64,000 bases of DNA, from NCBI RefSeq assembly GCF_000372725.1, contig NW_005198927.1, positions 6,902-70,901 on the forward strand, written 5' to 3'. Positions within the stretch are counted from its first letter, which is position 1; every line of letters starts with the position of its first letter. A model generated the notes under the pieces. The model had not been told where the DNA came from. It made no database searches and saw only the letters and a list, made by a program, of their open reading frames with translations. Of the stretch, positions 21,860-31,552 are shown piece by piece. This stretch comes from Emiliania huxleyi CCMP1516 (taxonomy: Eukaryota; Haptophyta; Isochrysidales; Noelaerhabdaceae). The position numbers and the translations under genes were made by a program.

Positions 21860-23963
21860 CTAGTACCTCTGCCCAGCATCAATGAGGGCCGCCCTCGCCG
21901 AAACCATCTCAACAACAGACTCCGCATCCTCCTCAGGGTCGCCACCCTCGACCGCCCGAGATGAAAGGGGAGTCTTTTCGATTGCTCGCGTCGATAAGCG
22001 AGCCTTTGGTTTGCTCTGCTGGCAATACCACCGAGTGGCCGCTGCTGCCAGCGCCGCGATGACGAAAAAGGGAAGCGCAACCATAGCGCTCAGCATGTTG
22101 GACGTTTGGCGGGCACGATGGGGAGTCTTGGCCTGATCAGGCCGCTGCGATAGCGACTTGGGCGGCGTGATGAGCTCCGGAGACCTTGCGGGCGGCGGCG
22201 GCGGCGGCGGCGGCGGATCCCGGGCTGGTGGCGGTGGGGGGGTCCGCGTGATGGTTGGAACAGCAGGCGACGGCAGCTCACTCTTGGGGAAGCACGCCCA
22301 CGAGGGATCGTCGCACGCGGGCCGGCAGTGGTGGGAGAACTCGTCGAGCGCAAAGCACGAGGCAGGGTGCGCGGCAGTGGAGCAGCAGGTGCTGAGGCCG
22401 GCGTAGCCGAGGCCGCCGCACTGCCCCGAGGGCGGCACGCATGGCGGCGGAGGAGAGGGAGGGCTGGGCGGCGCTGGCGGTGGAGGGGGCTTTGCGATCG
22501 GCCCAGACGGGGAGGTTTGGGCTGGCGCGATCCCCGGCGGCGGCGGCGGCGCCGGCTTCCGATGGAGCCACTGCTGGCAGAGGGGCTGGTGCAGCTGGGA
22601 GGGGCTGGCGTGGAGCGGCGAGCAGCGGCTGTCCACCCAGTGGCAGACGCTGAGGGGAATCTGGGCGGCCTGTGCGTCGTACGTGAAGGCGAGCTCGCAC
22701 TGGGCCGACGATTGCAGCGAGTAGCAGTGCAGCGGCGCCTCACGCGCGAGGAGGTTGTGACGCGCCTCGAGCATGTCACACGAGAAACGGGAGGCGGCGA
22801 GGGGCGCGCGGCTGGAGGGCGGCGGCGGGTGGCGCAGCGCAAACTCGGGAGGCACGCAGTAGGCGCAGCGCGAGCACGCGCACGAGCTGCACTGGCCGAT
22901 CCCGCCGTGCAGCAGGTTGCAGGAGGGCTCACACCGCGCCTCGCCCGCGCCGTGGCAGCCGGCCGAGGCGTGGAAGGCGGTGGAGGTGGTCACGGCCACG
23001 TCATCGTAGTACCCCTCCTCATCCTCGAGCGCATCCTCAGGGTGCGGATCTTTGCACGGCCGCTGTCGCTTGCCGCAGTCGCCGCAGTCGCTCGCAAAGG
23101 CACACTGCGAGTATTGCGCACCTGCGGGCCGCGCGAGAGGACCGTGCCGTGCTCAGCTCGGCCGTGGGCGCCCGCGGTGCGGGCAGGGCTGCGTCAGATT
23201 TTGCGCGCGCCTGGCCCTCCGTCGTCGCAGTGGCCGTCTAGCACAAACGCGCAATTGGCGTGGTCGTCCCGGCAGAGGGTGATGACGCCATCGTCGCAAT
23301 CGTCGTTCTCGGCAAAGCGGACGCCGCAGTCGTCGCAGTCGCTGCCAAAGGCACAGTCCGTGGTCCTCGAGCCTAGGACGGGACGGCGCATAGCGTCTCG
23401 GGACGGGATTGCGTGCGATGCCGCGCTGCGGGCTTGAGTGTGGGCTGCACACCAGGCCCGCCGTCATCGCACTGGCCCTTGAGCCCACCTGTGCAGGACG
23501 TGCTGCAGAGGAAGGCGCCTACGTCCCGCTCGTGCCGCTCGCCGCAATCCGCGCAGTCCGTTCCAAGCCGGCACCGACCATCGACGGAGCCTGTGGGGCG
23601 CCGCAGGGCTCGTGAAGGTGGGGTGTACATGCAAAGCCCCGCGGTGCGGCGCCGCTTTGGCTTGCGGCTTCAGTGTGCCGCCGCGGAGAGGGAGGGGGCC
23701 AAGTGGATGCAGTGTGGTCGCCAGATGGATCGAGAGGGTGGAAGGGATGAAGCTGGTGGCCGATCGCTGCCAGTCAGCACGGGGTTTGCACGGCGAGTCG
23801 TGACGTGAGTGCGAGAGCGCGACGCGCCTGGGCCGGAATCGTCACACTGTCCATCGCCGCTAAAGATGCAAGTGTCGTCGCAGTAGCAGCTGGGCTTGTG
23901 GCAGCTGCGTCCGGCCGCGCTGGTGGCCCAGGCAGCGAGGCACCAGAGCCGGAGCCTCGCCAT
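21860..23963 (-). CDS. Cysteine-module type I membrane protein with CBM1-like domain
   Basis: Four exons on the minus strand: 23963-23828, 23590-23453, 23372-23211 and 23121-21860, joined by three phase-1 introns, giving 565 residues. A signal peptide (MARLRLWCLAAWATSAAGRS) comes first. Four cysteine modules follow, each with the core GxCDDGGPG and CxxGxDCxDCG; exon boundaries fall exactly inside GGPG. Later come more cysteine-rich sequence (CSSCACSRCAYCVPP), proline-rich runs, and a segment PPSGQCGGLGYAGLSTCCS resembling family 1 carbohydrate-binding modules. A single membrane span near the C-terminus (MVALPFFVIAALAAAA) leaves a short acidic cytosolic tail. Introns 1 and 3 begin with GC, intron 2 with GT. 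It is likely a cell-surface protein binding polysaccharide; the ligand is inference. Confidence 0.75.
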
Positions 23964-24298
23964 GTATGAGAGAAAGGCGGCCGCAAGCTTGTACGGCGGG
24001 CGCTTCGCGGGCGCTCTTGACACTCTGCTTGGGGAGGGCTGGGGCAGGGCCGTGGCCCACGGGCAGGCTACGAGCGCTCGTGACGGACACACCAACCGTC
24101 TGGCAGGCTGAAACCACCTCGGTTTTTGCATTTCGTTTTCTTTTTCCCGCGACCCGCAATTTAAAAGCACGTCTTGTCCTTTGACCTTTCGCCTGCGGAA
24201 ACGTTCAGCTCTCCCATTCGTGTCCCCGCCCGCCGGTCTCAACTCGATTCATCTAGCGCATCGGACCCTCCGCTCTCCCCGCTCGGCACCGCAGCACC

Positions 24299-25442
24299 AT
24301 GGCAAGCACCCCGCAGAAGGGACGCGCGTACTTCGTGAGCAGCCCTGTGCAGCTGAGGGAGGGTGTAGAGGATGTAGAGTGTAGAGCGCTGTAGAGCTGT
24401 AGAGCTGTGGAGCGCTGTAGAGCTGTAGAGCTCTACATCCGGCGCGGGACAGAGCGATGCAGATGTAGAGCACTGTAGAGCGCGATTTTGCTGTAGAGTT
24501 GGTTGTAGAGGCTCTACAGCAAAACCGCCGGGGAGGAGGCAGTGACTCAAAGAGGTCGAGCCGCGCTAATGGGGTGTCTCCGAGCTTACTGGAGCTCCGA
24601 TGGACGGCCCTGACTACCCCTGACACACAGAGAGTCCCTCTGACGGCACACAACACCCTATAACTGCGTCATGACCAGCCTGCCTTGCGTCGCCGGTGCC
24701 GCATTCGTCGCTGTGCTTCTTTAGCAGGCGGTGGACTGTCGGCTGCGAGGACGGTCGCATTTGCGCGAGGCGAGGCGAGCATTCAGGCGCGTTGCATGCG
24801 CCATGACTCGCGCCAGCGCGTGCGGGAGCTCCAGGCTGAGCGTTGAGTCCAGGCGAGTTGCGCTGGCCACGATCGCTACGCCAAGCCGAGCTGACGCGCC
24901 GAGGCGCCGGCCAGTCGCAGCCGTGAGGCATGCCACAGCAGCAGAGGCACCTGCCACCCATTGAGCGGGCAGACGGAAGGCCAGGGCCGCACTGGCAAGT
25001 GCAACGCGCCTCATGTCGGAGAGCGACCGTGCCTCATTCGCCGCTATGATGTAGAGTTTGTTGTAGAGATTTCACGTTGTAGAGCGCCTCTACATCGCTC
25101 TACATCTGCATCGCTCTGTCCCGCGCCGGATGTAGAGCTCTACAGCGCTCCAGAGCGCTCTACATCTCTATCTACAGCTCTACAGCGCTCTACACTCTAC
25201 ATCCTCTACACCCTCCCTCAGCCCTGCAGCCCCCATACTGCACCGCCGTCCCAGGCACTCCTGAATCGCCCCACGCACCTCTGTCCACACAGGGCAAAAT
25301 GGCGGAGACGCCGGGCGGCAACCAGACGCCGGGCAAGGCGTCCAAGAAGCTCAAGGACTCCAAGTTCGGCGAGACGATCGTCGAGGAGGTGCGCTCCCGC
25401 TACACGGCCGCCCTCTCTCACCTTTTCCTGACCCCGCGTTGA
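24299..25442 (+). CDS. Small two-exon gene carrying a transposon in its intron
   Basis: Exon 1 (24299-24346, starts MASTPQKGRAYFVSSP) and exon 2 (25293-25442, with GKMAETPGGNQTPGKASKKL and KFGETIVEEV) join in phase 0 to give 65 residues. The intron runs 24347-25292, with donor GTGCAG and acceptor CCACACAG. Almost all of it is the full-length TIR element at 24353-25221. The protein is basic and Ser/Thr/Lys-rich and I do not recognise it. A GTGCGC after GAGGAG in exon 2 could be another donor, so the gene may have further exons. The gene model is plausible but rests only on frame continuity. Confidence 0.4.
24353..25221 (-). mobile_element. TIR element family A, full-length copy 1
   Basis: 869 bases bounded by inverted CTGAGGGAGGGTGTAGAGGA / TCCTCTACACCCTCCCTCAG, with subterminal arms of roughly 170-200 bases rich in TAGAGCTCTACA. 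The unique centre carries a 97-codon ORF on the minus strand (25014-24721, begins MRRVALASAALAF) that is conserved in copy 2. Flanks share an imperfect GCCCTG/GCAG direct repeat. Long TIRs plus a 9-10 bp target duplication (clear in copy 2) suggest a non-autonomous Mutator-like element. No transposase is present. Confidence 0.85.
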
Positions 25443-25838
25443 GCGAGCGGGCGCGAGGGCCGGGCGAGGCGGCGGGCGAGTCGGCGGTGCGGTGGGCGGC
25501 GGGCGGCTGGCGTCGCGGGTGCGCGTGGGGGAGGTGGCGCGGGTGGCAGGCGCAGGCGCGGGTGGGGGTTGGGCGAGGGGCGGAGCCGGGAGCGGCTCGC
25601 GGGTTGGCCGCAGTGGACCGCAGTCAGTCCGTCGCAGCGGACCGCAGCAGTCCGTCGCAGCGGACCGCATCAGTCCGCACCGCCGAAAGTGGCCATGCAA
25701 GCAAGAATTTCAACCGTCTGGCAGGCTGAAACCGTAGTTTTCTTTGCCCGGCAATTTCTTTTTTACGCGGTGAAAGGGGCGCTTAAAAAGCCAACCGCCC
25801 TGGCCGCAAGCAACAGCACGCGCCCACGCGACCCACCA

Positions 25839-26859
25839 ATGTCGACCATCGAAGGGCTTGATCCGAGGGCCGCCGTCGCCGACATGACCAACGCTTTCAA
25901 CGACTGTGCGCCCTCCCCAGCGCCTGCGCCGCTCATCTGCCCGCCGCACCGCGGAGGCCTGCCTCCTCAGCCACGGCTGGACCCCTCGACGCGCAGATGT
26001 CTGCGACACGGGCGATGCGCTCAAAGCTGCGCTCAAGAAGCTCCCCGAGCTGGCCGAGAATCACCAGGACATTGAGCAGGCTTGGCCCAGACCGCCTCGG
26101 TGGCGCAGCGCGGCTACTTGACCCCTCCCCCTCCCCTCCCGTCCAGGGCGTCGACCGCTGGCTGCTCAAGGTGCAGCGGGCAGCGGACGTGAGCTTCGAT
26201 CGCTTCGAGGCCAGCGCGCTCGAGCAGAGCTTTCACGTCCCCGACGGCCTGATGGCGGTGGCGCCGCCGCCCGCCGCCTGCCGAAGCATGCCTCGAGCCT
26301 GATCCGAGGCTCGTGCGCGCAGGCGTCGTCCGGCGGGGCGGCCGGCGCGGACGAGGAGGAGGCGGAGGCGGCGCAGCTGTGGGAGCAGCTTCAGCAGCGC
26401 GTCGCCGCCAAGCGCGAGCTGCGGCGCAAGATTGCGGCGCTGCGGAGATTAGAGCTCGCGTGGGAGTCGCAGCGGCCAAGCTTCGAGCAGCTGTCGGGGC
26501 TGTCGAGGGCGGAGGGCGCGCGCCTCCCCCGCCGCGCCCCGCCGCGCCTCCCCGCCGCGCCTCCCCGCATCATCGCCAGCGGCCCTCCTCGCACACCCGC
26601 TGCCACAGCGCCCACGCCCACCCCACCCCGCAACCTCGCCCCCCGCCCCCCGCCCCCCGCCGCTGCGCAAGGCGTGCACGCGGTGATGGACAAGGCTGCG
26701 CGGCTCAAGCGGGTTCTGGGCGGGCTGGGCGGCGCGCGCGACGGCGGCGCCCTCATGGCCAAGGGCGGGTGCGGCGGCGGCGCTCCCCGCCACCACGAGG
26801 CTATCCGCACAGTCTCGCTTTCGGACTTGCGGCAGCTGTCGACCGCACTCTGCTCCTAG
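25839..26859 (+). CDS. MIS12: MIS12 kinetochore complex subunit homologue
   Basis: MIS12 is a core subunit of the MIND/MIS12 complex linking centromeric chromatin to the outer kinetochore. Exons are 25839-25905, 25997-26079 and 26147 onward. The second intron begins with GC. Spliced sequence includes DMTNAFNDYVCDTGDALKAA, ENHQDIEQGVDRWLLKVQ, and the family hallmark FDRFEASALEQSFHVPDGLM. A coiled coil (LWEQLQQRVAAKRELRRKIA) and a Pro-rich linker follow, ending at LSTALCS (stop 26859). The frame changes by one base between about 26255 and 26285 (the Pro/Ala codons after GLMAV). That is either an indel in a CCG-repeat tract or an unrecognised micro-intron. Identification rests on the ordered N-terminal motifs; I am fairly sure of the family. 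Confidence 0.65.
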
Positions 26860-27592
26860 CCTTTGGACCAGCCGCCTTGTGTCGGGGCGTGTGTCCGCAG
26901 CTTGGGGTCGAAGCGCGCGGTCGGACCCAGTGGCGCGCCACTGCGGAGGGGCAGCTCGGCGGCGCCGCCTCGGTCCCCGGCCGTGATGGGGGGGCAGCCG
27001 TAGCCTCCTCGCCGGTCGGAGAAGGGAGGCGGGGCGGGCTGCGGGGGACCCGCGGGGGGCAAAGAGGGCCCAAGCACATGTGCATGCACATGTGCATGTG
27101 CATGTGCATGCAGTGCGGATGCTGGGGCCTGGGCGTCTGGGGGGGGGGCACTCTCACTCGGGCGTCGGGGGGTCTCTCCGCGCGCGGTAGAGCTAGTAAG
27201 AGGGGGGCGGGGGAGGTAGAGCTAGAGGCCGCGGATACCGGGTATCCCGGATGTGCCGGCCGGAACGCCCTTGGGGAGATAAGTAACCGACAACTCGCAG
27301 AGTCCGCAGTGTGTGTCGTGATGTACTGGATGTACAGCGTTGCATGTGACTAAATACGTACCCTGGTACCCACAGGGTACGGTGCAGGGTCCACATTGGT
27401 CATTGCACAAGTTCAAGTACCACGACAAGCCGCACAGCTCGACCGGCGTGCCGCGCGGCCGCGCGGGCCGCGGTGCAGTCCCTCTTGAGTCTCTCTCTGC
27501 AATCACTCGGAAATCACGAGCCAGCGCAGTCACACACCGCCCCAACGCTTTAGGCAAGCCGCCGGACCGGAGACTCGAGATATGTGTGGGTT
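26860..27592. other. Intergenic with ATGTGC repeats
   Basis: No gene recognised. Contains an ATGTGC/GCATGT short-tandem tract at 27076-27112, G-runs, and a small palindrome GATACCGGGTATC at 27233-27245. Confidence 0.4.
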
Positions 27593-28096
27593 CTAGTGAG
27601 TCCCCTCGGCGCCGGTAGCTTGACGTAGGCGGTGGTGGCTTTGGAGGGAGAGCACCGCAGCAATTGTAGGGGGCGCGCGCAGCCACAGGTACCCACGCGG
27701 GACGAGCTTGCACGCCGCGAAAATGCCATCGACGCAGAAGGCGGCCGCGAGGCCAGCGGAGAGCGCATCGAGGGAGAGTGGCGATGGGCAGGAGGCGCAA
27801 GGCCAGGCGAGAAGCGACGGAATGACTCCCCAAGTCAGTCTCGCGGAGGTTGCTGCCATCGAGCTGGAGAGGAAGCCACTGAGCGCGAAGCCCCAGTGCG
27901 GCGCGCCCACAAAACTGAGGATGACGCAGCCGTACGTGACCTGTATCTCTGTGGCGTTCAGCGAGGGTCTGCCCAGCGCTCTCCGAAGCGGAGCGAGCCA
28001 CTGCTCATGCTCGAGCCGCTGCTGCCCTGGGCGACTAAGCACAGCAAATGGAATAATTCCACCCGCGGTGAGAACGCCGGCGACGAGGCGGGTCAT
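27593..28096 (-). CDS. DUF3429 / TMEM69-like integral membrane protein
   Basis: 167 residues from the ATG at 28096, single exon. It has the family layout: GGIIPFAVL at the start, YGCVILSFVGAPHWGFALSG in the middle (the conserved ILSFxGxxHWG signature), then WGVIPSLLAWPCAS, LSAGLAAAFCVDGIFA and a C-terminal span IAAVLSLQSH. About five hydrophobic segments are expected. TMEM69/DUF3429 proteins are found in bacteria and in mitochondria of eukaryotes; their function is not established. The gene faces the MIS12 gene. Confidence 0.8.
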   Translation of the reverse strand: MTRLVAGVLTAGGIIPFAVLSRPGQQRLEHEQWLAPLRRALGRPSLNATEIQVTYGCVILSFVGAPHWGFALSGFLSSSMAATSARLTWGVIPSLLAWPCASCPSPLSLDALSAGLAAAFCVDGIFAACKLVPRGYLWLRAPPTIAAVLSLQSHHRLRQATGAEGTH

Positions 28097-28261
28097 GACG
28101 TGGCTCGGTGGAAAGGGAGCTGAACTGGCCGGAGAGACAAGCTACCCGGTGGCGACCGAAAGTGCCGGGCGACCGTGCTGCTTTCTTTTCGCCTTGACCA
28201 TGAGTAAAGGGTCGATTCCGCATGGTACGGGACCCCTCCGATCGTCTCGGCCCAGAGCGGT

Positions 28262-28315
28262 GGTTGAGGCCGATTGCCTCAACTGTCAACCACGTGGTTG
28301 ACAGAGGCCTCAACC
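28262..28315. repeat. Nested palindrome
   Basis: A perfect 22-base palindrome centred on CCACGTGG (28283-28304) is flanked by a second inverted pair, GGTTGAGGC (28262-28270) and GCCTCAACC (28307-28315). Related CTCAACC/GGTTGACAG words continue to about 28360. It lies upstream of the DUF3429 gene. Confidence 0.9.
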
Positions 28316-28668
28316 CTCAACCAAGGGGTTGACAGACCCCTTCAACCCCTCAACCACGCGGAATGGCTGTCCACACACACACCCGCGCAAAGGTCTGAAC
28401 ACATTCTCTGTGAACCATTCATGTCGTCTTCTTTAGACGCCTGGATGCTGCATTTGACGCACCGTGAATGGGAGGTGTGATGCAAAGCCCGGAGGAGGAG
28501 CGCTGACAGACAGCCATCGAAGGCCCCCGCGCGGGGGGGACCCCCGGCCGACGTCATGGTCGTCCGCGGACGCGGCCCTCCGTCTCCGGAGACATTACCG
28601 AACTCAAAACTGCTTACCAAAGGCAGATACGAGCTCAGCTCAGTGAGATCTAGCAGCACATACCCCTG

Positions 28669-29547
28669 TGAGGGAGGGTGTAGAGGATGTAGAGTGTAGA
28701 GCGCTGTAGAGCTGTAGAGATGTAGAGCGCTGTAGAGCTCTGTAGAGCTGTAGAGCTCTACATCCGCCGCGGGACGAGGCGCCTGCGTTGTAGAGCGATG
28801 TAGAGGCGCTCTACAACGTGAAATCTCTACAACAAACTCTACATCATAAGCGGCGAACGAGGCACGGTCGCTCTCCGACATGAGGCGCGTTGCACTTGCC
28901 AGTGCTGCCCTGGCCTTCTGTCTACCCGCCCAATGGGTGGCAGGTGCCTCTGCTGCTATGGCATGCCTCGCGGCTGCGACTGGCCGGCGCCTCGGCGCGT
29001 CAGCTCGGCTCGGCGTAGCGATAGTGGCCAGCACAACTCGCCTGGACTCAACGCTCAGCCAGGAGCTCCCGCACGCGCTGGCGCGAGTCATGGCGCATGC
29101 AACGCGTCTGAATGCTCGCCTCGCCTCGCGCAAATGCGACCGTCCTCGCAGCCGACAGTCCACCGCCTGCTAAAGAAGCACAGCGACGAATGCGGCACCG
29201 GCGACACATGGCAGGCTGGTCATGACGCAGTTATAGGGTGTTGTGTGCCGTCAGAGGGACTCTCTGTGTGTCAGGGATAGTCAGGGCTGTCCATCAGAGC
29301 TTCACTAAGCTCGGAGACACCCCATTAGCGCGGCTCGACCTCTTTGAGTCACTGCCTTCCCGGCGGTTTGGCTGTAGAGCCTCTACAACAAACTCTACAA
29401 CAAAATCGCGCTCTACATCGCTCTACAACGCAGGCGCCTCGTCCCGCGGCGGATGTAGAGCTCTACAGCTCTACAGCGCTCCAGAGCGCTCTACATCTCT
29501 ACAGCTCTACAGCGCTCTACACTCTACATCCTTTACACCCTCCCTCA
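28669..29547 (+). mobile_element. TIR element family A, full-length copy 2
   Basis: 879 bases in the opposite orientation to copy 1, with the same TGAGGGAGGG...CCCTCCCTCA ends. A 10-bp direct repeat GCACATACCC flanks it (28656-28665 and 29548-29557), the best target-site duplication in the family. The 97-codon ORF (28880-29173) is intact and differs from copy 1 at only about five residues. Confidence 0.9.
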
Positions 29548-29557
29548 GCACATACCC

Positions 29558-30740
29558 TCAGTATCCAGAATAGTAAAGTCTGAAAAAGTCGGTCCGACCG
29601 CACACTAATGTGCGCGCAGGGCGGTCTGGCTGTCTGCAGAGCTTCCGTCCCCGGGCCCTGAGAAATGTCGGAGGCATGCGAGTCGGCCCATGTTCGCGCG
29701 ATTTTGATGGCGTTGCCCTTATTGCACGTGAAACAGACCGCGCCGGCCACGCACCCTTGTTCCCGGAGGCCAACTCGAACAGGTTTGAGCAATGGTCGCC
29801 TTCCATGCTCTCGATCCGTGCTCGACACGTCCGCCCGCCATCAAGTTGTACGTTGAGTGGCAAAATGCAGCAGGAACTTAGTTGCCTCGAAGGCCGCCTG
29901 CTCGAAGGCCGCCCTGCTCTCGGCATTGTGTTGTTGACTGAGAGCACTGTCTGATCCAACCAGAAAGAGCCGTCGAAGAGCTGTCGAGCTACATGAGACC
30001 CAAGTCGTCGTGATGTACCAGGAAACGAAACTAGCGCCAAAATTGAGATCTCAGGATTGACATTATTCCTCCTCGCGCCTGCTTTCGCTGCTTGAGGCTC
30101 GCCAAACAGATCCTGCGTCTATGGCCGTGTGCAACGTCAAGTCGGTAACCGCGACAAGACCATCGCGCCAACCGCGACTCTGTTGCTTTTATGCGGCAGC
30201 ATTCACCGTGACTCTTGCCGTGGATGGTTAGTGACCGCAATACTACGCCGTGAGCTGAGCTTCACCAGCCGTTTCTCTTCCTTCCCTTGCCTTCTCTTGC
30301 CGTCCGTTCTCTGTGCGCATTCCTGCATGCGGCATCACAGCACAAGCGTCTTCTGCCGGGCGCGCATCTGAACTCGTACCTGGTAGGCCATCGCTTTGCT
30401 GAAAGATCAGGCGCCTGAATGGCGACAGTGAGCGTCTCCTACTTATGGATTGCGCTCGAGGTACGAGGAGCGCAAGAGCGCGCCGCAGGCGACGCGACCG
30501 ACCCCACCCCCCTTCCCCGACCCCGCCCTGAACGCCCCCGGCAGCGAAGCCCGCAGCGCACCGCGCGCGGCACCACCACCACCGTGCACCGACTCTACCT
30601 CCGACCCCAGGGCCTAGGCGGCCCGCCATGAAATCTAGCCGTTTGTGCTGGCGTCCGGGTCCCAGCGGGTTTTCACACAACAAGTACACACAGTCGCTCA
30701 TAGCTCACGGGACGTTTCAGGCCGGTTTCATCGGCCGCCG
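29558..30740. other. Region without a recognisable gene
   Basis: About 1.2 kb. Overlapping frames of about 100-160 codons exist on both strands (for example 29558-30040 minus and 29610-29954 plus), but without domain, signal or splice evidence. It ends in a dispersed repeat (30568-30697). Confidence 0.4.
30568..30697 (-). repeat. Dispersed repeat B, copy 1
   Basis: About 130 bases that match 36042-36170 in inverted orientation, including GGCTAGATTTCATGGCGGGC and GGTCGGAGGTAGAGTC. The two copies differ at scattered positions. Confidence 0.75.
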
Positions 30741-30745
30741 CCAGA

Positions 30746-31552
30746 ATGGAGGTCACAGCAGCCTACGCCGAGAAGCATGGCGTGTTCCAGCTCTTCGAAG
30801 GCCTGCTTCAGAGTCTTATTGTGACAAAGCCCGACGATCCCATTGCGCACCTCATCGACCTTGTCAGCGCCCCGCCGAAGGACACCGCACAGGCCTCGAA
30901 AGCCCCAAAGGGGATACCTCGTTTGCTCCTGCTCGGAGGCCCGGCTTCGGGCGCGGAGGAGGTGGCGGCGGCCGCCGCACGGCGGTACGGGACCGTCCAC
31001 GTCTCCGCCTCGCTACTGCTGCAGGCGGCAGCCAGCCGTGGGACAGCCGCCAGCCGAGCGCTGCTCCCCTACATGGCGGCCAATGTGTCGGAGGTCCCCA
31101 GCGAGTGCCTCGGACCGCTAGTCGTGGATCGCCTCCGAAGCGACGACGTGCGCCGGCGGGGCTTTCTCTTGACCGGCTTTCCCAACAACGAGGCACAGTG
31201 CGAGTTTCTCGAGCGGGCAGGCATCTGGGTGAGATCTACGTTGCTGCTCGACATTGATGAGGCGGCGGCGGCGCACGCGCTGATCGCCTCACGGGTTGAC
31301 CCAGTGACAGGGACAGAGTACCACCCTGACCAAGTGGCGTGGCCAACAGACCCTGCTGTGCTGGAGCGCCTCGTGCAGCACCCGAGCCGAGCCGAGGCGC
31401 AGGTGTTGGCAAGCCTGCAGTCATGGCGGGCAAGCAAGGCGCAACTGCTTGCTGCTTTTCCGGACCACATCATCGTGGATGCATCGCGGCCGTCCCTAGC
31501 TCTTGAGGAAAGGCTCGGTGCGATTCTGCTCGGGAAGGGCGTGGGCCCTTGA
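30746..31552 (+). CDS. Adenylate kinase 8-like protein with degenerate P-loop
   Basis: 268 residues, single exon. Residues 1-40 (AAYAEKHGVFQLFEGLLQSL, KPDDPIAHLIDLV) form a Dpy-30/RII-alpha-like dock as in AK8, an axonemal adenylate kinase. An adenylate-kinase fold follows, with LLLLGGPASGAEEVA at residues 60-74. In active kinases this loop is GxPxSGKxT; here the lysine is Ala70 and the next position is Glu. Other kinase landmarks remain: GFLLTGFPNNEAQ (NMP region) and SRVDPVTGTEYH (lid). AK8 normally has two kinase modules and about 480 residues; this protein has only the N-terminal one. It is probably a catalytically dead, structural ciliary protein; inactivity is inferred from the missing lysine. 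Confidence 0.8.
   Translation: MEVTAAYAEKHGVFQLFEGLLQSLIVTKPDDPIAHLIDLVSAPPKDTAQASKAPKGIPRLLLLGGPASGAEEVAAAAARRYGTVHVSASLLLQAAASRGTAASRALLPYMAANVSEVPSECLGPLVVDRLRSDDVRRRGFLLTGFPNNEAQCEFLERAGIWVRSTLLLDIDEAAAAHALIASRVDPVTGTEYHPDQVAWPTDPAVLERLVQHPSRAEAQVLASLQSWRASKAQLLAAFPDHIIVDASRPSLALEERLGAILLGKGVGP

Noticed and set aside
27222-28001. 259-codon minus-strand frame overlapping the DUF3429 gene
   Set aside because: Its conserved part is covered by the DUF3429 frame in another register; the remainder has no recognisable domain.
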